Of a stretch of DNA of 31,357 nt, positions 27,874 through 31,357 are shown in pieces. The translations under genes were made by a program, and so were the position numbers. A model generated the notes under the pieces. That model did not search any database, had not been told where the DNA came from, and saw nothing but the letters and a program-made list of their open reading frames with translations. This DNA is from a virus, in the IMG/VR virus record IMGVR_UViG_3300047457_000408, positions 1-31,357 of that record; one strand, 5' to 3'. Within the stretch, counting starts at the first letter, position 1. Every line of letters starts with the position of its first letter.

Positions 27874-29105
27874 TAGAGCAACAAATTCTCGGAACGTGGT
27901 TGCAAGGTAAGCAACTTGACCTTACCGCAATCGTACGCAGCGAATGGTTTACTGAACCAAAATACAGAACACTATGTCTGACCATTCAGGCAATGTACAT
28001 CAATAACGAACACATAGACAATGTGGCGGTGGTAATGAAACACCGTGACATGGCAATGGACATCGCAGGGTTAAACAACCATTACACAGGTGAAAGCATT
28101 ACCCGGTTTGTGGCAATGTTGCATCAGGAATATATCCGTAAAACCTTGACCATTGACTTGACAAAAATTGTCAATGACCTGACCAAAGGTAGCGACATAA
28201 TGGAAAGCATTTCGGGAGTGCAGAAAAGCATTGATGAAATACAACTAAATGAAAACGGCCAAGCCATTGACCTTGTGAAGTTGCTGGGTGACCGCTTCGA
28301 CAACTTGGAAAAGCGGAGCAAGGCCGAAATCAAAACAATCGGACTGCCCACCGGGTTCACCAAATTGGACAAGTACATCGGGGGGTTTGTTCCCGGTGAA
28401 AATGTGGTTGTGGCTGGTCGGCCCGGAATGGGTAAGACAGCATTCGCAGTCAGCATCGGAATTGCCCATGCAAAGCTTGGTGGAAGGGTTGTCATGTTCA
28501 GCATGGAAATGAGCAAAGAACAACTCGCCGACCGCATACTTTCATCCCTTGGCCGGGTGGACAATTTGAAAGTCCGAAATGCTGATGTCAATGAATTTGA
28601 GTTGGAAAACATTGCCCGTGAATTACTGCTCATTGACTACAAATTTGAGATAGAAGACAGCACCATGCTCGACATTGCCCAAATTAAAACCCGAATTAAG
28701 ACAATGAAAGTAAAGCCCACGCTGGTCATCATTGACTACATGCAGTTGGTTAAAAGCACAGGCGGTAAAAATCGAGAGCAAGAAATAGCCAACATCAGTA
28801 GGCAATGCAAACTGATAGCCAAAGAGTGCGGATGTACCGTAATGCCATTATCACAACTTAACAGGGGAACAGAGGAAGGCAACAGCCGCCCAAAATTGGC
28901 AAACCTTCGGGAAAGCGGAGCAATAGAACAGGATGCAGACACGGTGTTATTCCCTTACCGCCCTGATTATTACGAAGCCCAAAAGTCCGGGGGCAACCCA
29001 CCTGAACTTGAAGATGCTGAACTTATCATAAGCAAGTGTCGGAATGGGATGACCGGAACATTGCAATGCAATTTTATGGGAAAAACAGTTGAATACATTT
29101 TTTAA
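27870..29105 (+). CDS. DnaB-like replicative helicase
   Basis: 411 aa, RecA-fold helicase of the DnaB family, predicted to unwind DNA at the fork. Walker A GRPGMGKT (183-190), H1a FSMEMSKEQL (210-219), Walker B VIIDYMQL (286-293), H3 MPLSQLNR (325-332), and LRESGAIEQDAD (346-357). The N-terminal collar (1-130) is short, beginning MIEQQILGTWLQGKQLDLTA. It starts in an ATGA overlap with the replisome organiser, the expected loader partner. Its stop is 27 nt before the next promoter-driven gene. Confidence 0.95.
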   Translation: MIEQQILGTWLQGKQLDLTAIVRSEWFTEPKYRTLCLTIQAMYINNEHIDNVAVVMKHRDMAMDIAGLNNHYTGESITRFVAMLHQEYIRKTLTIDLTKIVNDLTKGSDIMESISGVQKSIDEIQLNENGQAIDLVKLLGDRFDNLEKRSKAEIKTIGLPTGFTKLDKYIGGFVPGENVVVAGRPGMGKTAFAVSIGIAHAKLGGRVVMFSMEMSKEQLADRILSSLGRVDNLKVRNADVNEFELENIARELLLIDYKFEIEDSTMLDIAQIKTRIKTMKVKPTLVIIDYMQLVKSTGGKNREQEIANISRQCKLIAKECGCTVMPLSQLNRGTEEGNSRPKLANLRESGAIEQDADTVLFPYRPDYYEAQKSGGNPPELEDAELIISKCRNGMTGTLQCNFMGKTVEYIF

Positions 29106-29120
29106 TTAAATATAAATAAC

Positions 29121-29128
29121 TATATTTG
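29121..29128 (+). promoter_or_regulatory. -7 element for the Mom-like gene
   Basis: TATATTTG followed by 4 nt (CGCT) and ATG 29133, the same arrangement as at three other plus-strand genes. A -33 TTG at the usual distance is not evident; a run of T (29098-29103) is the nearest candidate. Confidence 0.6.
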
Positions 29129-29132
29129 CGCT

Positions 29133-29795
29133 ATGAATTATCAAGTTAAGTCAATAGATTATAACGATTGTAAAGAGTGGTTTTTGAAAAAGCATTATGC
29201 TAAAAGAATACCAATGGTACAATTTGCATTTGGATTGTTTGATGGAGATTCTATTGTTGGAGTGTGTAGTTATGGAACTACATTAGCGATAGATATAAGA
29301 AAGCGATTTGATTATAATGTATATGAATTAAATAGATTAGTTGTAAATGATGGTTTGCCAAAAAATGCCTTATCATTTTTTGTTGGTCAAACTATACAAA
29401 TGATGCCCAAACCTTGTGTGTTATTATCTTATGCCGATAGGAGTAAAGGACATCATGGTTATATTTACCAAGCAACTAATTGGATTTATACTGGATTGTC
29501 TGCAATAGTCAAAGAATATAAGGTTAGGGGCGAAGAAGACATGCATAGTCAAACACTATTTGATAAAAGTAAAGGGAAACCAGACCGAGTTGCTTATTTA
29601 AAAGAATTATATGGTGACCGATTATATATGGATTATAGAGAAAGAAAGCATAGATATTTCTTTTTTTTAGGAAATAAATATCATAAAAAACAAATGAAAA
29701 ATCAATTACCATATACAATAGAATCCTATCCAAAAGGAGAAAATAAAAGATATGATGCGTCTTATAAACCATTAACACAAATCAAATTATTATGA
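29133..29795 (+). CDS. Mom-like DNA modification protein (GNAT-like)
   Basis: 220 aa. ELNRLVVNDGLPKNALSFFV (65-84) and LLSYADRSKGHHGYIYQATN (97-116), followed by WIYTG, resemble phage Mom-type proteins, which modify adenine in DNA and protect it from restriction, and have a GNAT-related fold. N-terminal WFLKKHYAKRIPMVQFAFGL with VGVCSYG fits as well. The gene is clearly more AT-rich than the helicase gene before it, suggesting a separate origin. The chemistry cannot be predicted. The stop overlaps the next gene (ATGA). Confidence 0.7.
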   Translation: MNYQVKSIDYNDCKEWFLKKHYAKRIPMVQFAFGLFDGDSIVGVCSYGTTLAIDIRKRFDYNVYELNRLVVNDGLPKNALSFFVGQTIQMMPKPCVLLSYADRSKGHHGYIYQATNWIYTGLSAIVKEYKVRGEEDMHSQTLFDKSKGKPDRVAYLKELYGDRLYMDYRERKHRYFFFLGNKYHKKQMKNQLPYTIESYPKGENKRYDASYKPLTQIKLL

Positions 29796-30247
29796 GAATA
29801 AAAATCAAAGCACCACAACACAACAGCAGGACAACATTTAGACGAAGCGAGATTGAACGGCTTAAAGAAGTAATCTACCACCAGTCAATCCGCATCAACG
29901 AACTTGAAAGGATGCTCAAAGTTGACCAAATGGACATGTCGGAACACTACATCAAGGCCGCACATCTTGCAATTAAATCGGTTTTCGCTGAATACCAGCC
30001 CGAATTTATCACCATTGAAACCCGGAAGCGTGATGTGGTGGAACTACGACAAATTTTTCAATGGCTTTGCCGCAATAAGACTACTTTATCGTTGCAGAAA
30101 ATCGGGCAAATATGCGGTGGCCGTGACCATTCCACGATTATAAATTCGTGCAGGGTGGTGGATAACCTGATGCTGTATGACAAAAGGTTTGCCCGGAACC
30201 TTGAAACCGTGAAAAACAAGTTTGAAAATTTTGCAGAACAGATATGA
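29792..30247 (+). CDS. DnaA domain-IV-like protein
   Basis: 151 aa. The C-terminal part contains ETRKRDVVELRQIFQWLCRN (76-95), LSLQKIGQICGGRDHSTIIN (99-118) and SCRVVDNL, the signature of the DNA-binding domain IV of DnaA, which reads DnaA boxes with the GRDHST motif. No AAA+ ATPase domain is present; instead a basic, coiled N-terminus (RSEIERLKEVIYHQSIRINE). It may bind phage or host DnaA boxes, as an accessory or competitor in initiation. Base composition matches the replication genes, not the AT-rich genes on each side. ATGA overlaps at both ends. Confidence 0.85.
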   Translation: MRIKIKAPQHNSRTTFRRSEIERLKEVIYHQSIRINELERMLKVDQMDMSEHYIKAAHLAIKSVFAEYQPEFITIETRKRDVVELRQIFQWLCRNKTTLSLQKIGQICGGRDHSTIINSCRVVDNLMLYDKRFARNLETVKNKFENFAEQI

Positions 30248-31092
30248 ATGTATTATCTTTATTTGATGGTATGAGCTGCGGTCAAATTGCACTCAATAAT
30301 TTAGGTTTTCAAATTGAAAATTATTTTGCATCCGAAATAAAAAAACACGCAATACAATGCACATTAGACAATTTTCCTAACACAAAACAAATTGGTGATG
30401 TCACTAAAATAAATGGAAAACATTTACCAAAAATTGATTTGTTAATTGGTGGAAGTCCATGTCAAGATTTTTCAAGAGCTAATAGTGTAAGAGATGGACT
30501 AAAAGGTATGAAATCCATGTTATTTTATGAATATGTTAGATTGCTTGAAGAAACAAAACCAAAATATTTTTTACTTGAAAATGTTATTATGGATGATTTG
30601 GGTTATAATACCATTACAGAAATTATGGGTACAGAACCAGTTAGATTGTGTGGAAGCAAAGTAAGTGGTGCATTAAGAGATAGGTTATTTTGGACAAACA
30701 TAGGCCCGGAATATAGAGATTTATTTGGGAATAGAAAATGTGCAATACCACAACCGATTGATAAAAAAATAATGTTGAATGACATTTTGGAATATGGTTA
30801 TTCTGATAAAAAGAAACACACTTGTCTAAATACAAGTTCAGGTAGAGATGCAAATCAAAGATATATGCTTCATAGATATGCAACAACAGGAATGACAACA
30901 ATTATTTATACTGATGAAAACATGGATGTTTCAAAAGGTGTTAGGTATTGCACACAAAGAGAATTAGAAAGATTACATAACATACCAGAAGGATATACAA
31001 GAAACCTAAATAAAGCACAAGCCGGTAATTTAATTGGTGATGGTTGGACAGTTGGAATTGTTGAACACATATTTTCATTCTTAAACAAATAA
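30244..31092 (+). CDS. C5-cytosine DNA methyltransferase
   Basis: 282 aa. Motif I LSLFDGMSCGQIAL (4-17), motif IV GGSPCQDFSRAN (69-80, catalytic C73), motif VI FLLENV (109-114), motif VIII-like GALRDRLFWTNIGP, motif IX-region RELERLHNIPEGYT and motif X AQAGNLIGDGWTVGIVEHIF. All key residues are present, so it is probably active. The target-recognition region between VIII and IX is short. No partner restriction enzyme is seen, so it is likely an orphan enzyme protecting phage DNA. AT-rich like the Mom-like gene. ATGA overlap with the DnaA-like gene. Confidence 0.93.
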   Translation: MNVLSLFDGMSCGQIALNNLGFQIENYFASEIKKHAIQCTLDNFPNTKQIGDVTKINGKHLPKIDLLIGGSPCQDFSRANSVRDGLKGMKSMLFYEYVRLLEETKPKYFLLENVIMDDLGYNTITEIMGTEPVRLCGSKVSGALRDRLFWTNIGPEYRDLFGNRKCAIPQPIDKKIMLNDILEYGYSDKKKHTCLNTSSGRDANQRYMLHRYATTGMTTIIYTDENMDVSKGVRYCTQRELERLHNIPEGYTRNLNKAQAGNLIGDGWTVGIVEHIFSFLNK

Positions 31093-31095
31093 CCT

Positions 31096-31125
31096 TTGCA
31101 GAACAGATTTAATTTACTATATTTG
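31096..31125 (+). promoter_or_regulatory. Bacteroidetes-type early promoter
   Basis: TTG (31096-31098, within TTTG) and TATATTTG (31118-31125), 22 nt apart, followed by CACC and ATG 31130. Spacing is identical to the promoters at 246-275 and 26392-26421. Confidence 0.75.
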
Positions 31126-31129
31126 CACC

Positions 31130-31357
31130 ATGTTAATACTCGATATATGTTTAAGTGATTTGCCAAGTGATGCAATCACCACCGGAAAGAACGGAAAGAA
31201 GTACATCAAGCTCGTATGTGCTGAAAGAAAGACCGAAGGAAAGTTCGGTGAAACACACTACATTGCCCTGTCGCAAACCAAAGAAGAACGGGAAGCGAAG
31301 AAACCTGCAACCTATGTGGGGGGTGCTAAAAATGTAAGTTACAAAAATGTAACATCC
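31130..31357 (+). CDS. hypothetical early protein, 5' part (partial)
   Basis: An open frame of 76 codons from a promoter-proximal ATG to the window end, with no stop. It begins MLILDICLSDLPSDAITTGK, then KKYIKLVCAERKTEGKFGET, HYIALSQTKEEREAKKPATY. The pattern of strands with basic residues, and the position in the replication block, would suit a small nucleic-acid-binding protein such as a single-stranded DNA-binding factor, but this is only a guess. It is predicted to be leaderless. Confidence 0.75.
   Translation, partial: MLILDICLSDLPSDAITTGKNGKKYIKLVCAERKTEGKFGETHYIALSQTKEEREAKKPATYVGGAKNVSYKNVTS

Noticed and set aside
30603-30901. Minus-strand frames opposite the C5 methyltransferase
   Set aside because: They are shadows of a gene with all methyltransferase motifs in order.
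1-31357. Integrase, repressor, attachment site or insertion sequence
   Set aside because: No recombinase or transposase signature and no terminal inverted repeats were found; the mobile feature seen is the homing endonuclease.

Overview
The window is part of a tailed bacteriophage or prophage genome, most likely a siphovirus of a Bacteroidetes host. Evidence for the host group: Shine-Dalgarno sequences are rare and starts are preceded by A/T-rich DNA; several promoters match the Bacteroidetes pattern (TTG about 22 nt before TAnnTTTG); and the virion proteins (XkdF-like protease, DUF6712-like connector, L,D-transpeptidase-like lysin) look like Bacteroidetes phage versions. No integrase, repressor or CRISPR array is visible. 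Both ends of the window cut through genes.

Layout. (1) 1-2838, plus strand: early genes, including a Rad52/22-like single-strand annealing protein and a calcineurin-like phosphoesterase. They end at a hairpin terminator facing the minus-strand block. (2) 26314 down to 2868, minus strand: one long late block of tightly overlapping genes. In transcription order it holds an HNH nuclease, a sigma-like protein, small membrane proteins, a GT9-like glycosyltransferase, a SAM methyltransferase, a homing endonuclease inserted at a ParB-like gene, a small terminase candidate, a GT-B glycosyltransferase, the large terminase, a tail-assembly chaperone with a probable -1 frameshift, a tRNA-like element, a gp10-like protein, two large tail proteins, the tape measure protein, the prohead protease, a scaffold candidate, the major capsid protein, a tail-tube candidate, a portal fusion, connectors, a lectin-like adhesin and the lysis cassette. 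(3) 26426 to the end, plus strand: replication and DNA-modification genes: a structured RNA, a replisome organiser with internal iterons, a DnaB-like helicase, a Mom-like protein, a DnaA-domain-IV protein, a C5 cytosine methyltransferase and a truncated gene.

How it works together (inference). Early transcription from TAnnTTTG promoters placed exactly 4 nt before start codons would give nearly leaderless mRNAs for recombination, replication and DNA modification. The sigma-like protein at the head of the late block may control late transcription. The order of the virion genes is unusual: tail genes lie between terminase and capsid, and the portal comes after the capsid.

Main points for follow-up: a promoter-driven, pseudoknotted RNA with a sarcin-ricin-like internal loop and a terminator (26681-26812); a lambda-like origin inside the replisome organiser; the U9 frameshift site; the duplicated ParB start flanking the homing endonuclease; the degenerate type-II tRNA-like element; the repeated CTACTTTT element before start codons; and two very small genes joined to their neighbours by ATGA overlaps at both ends.
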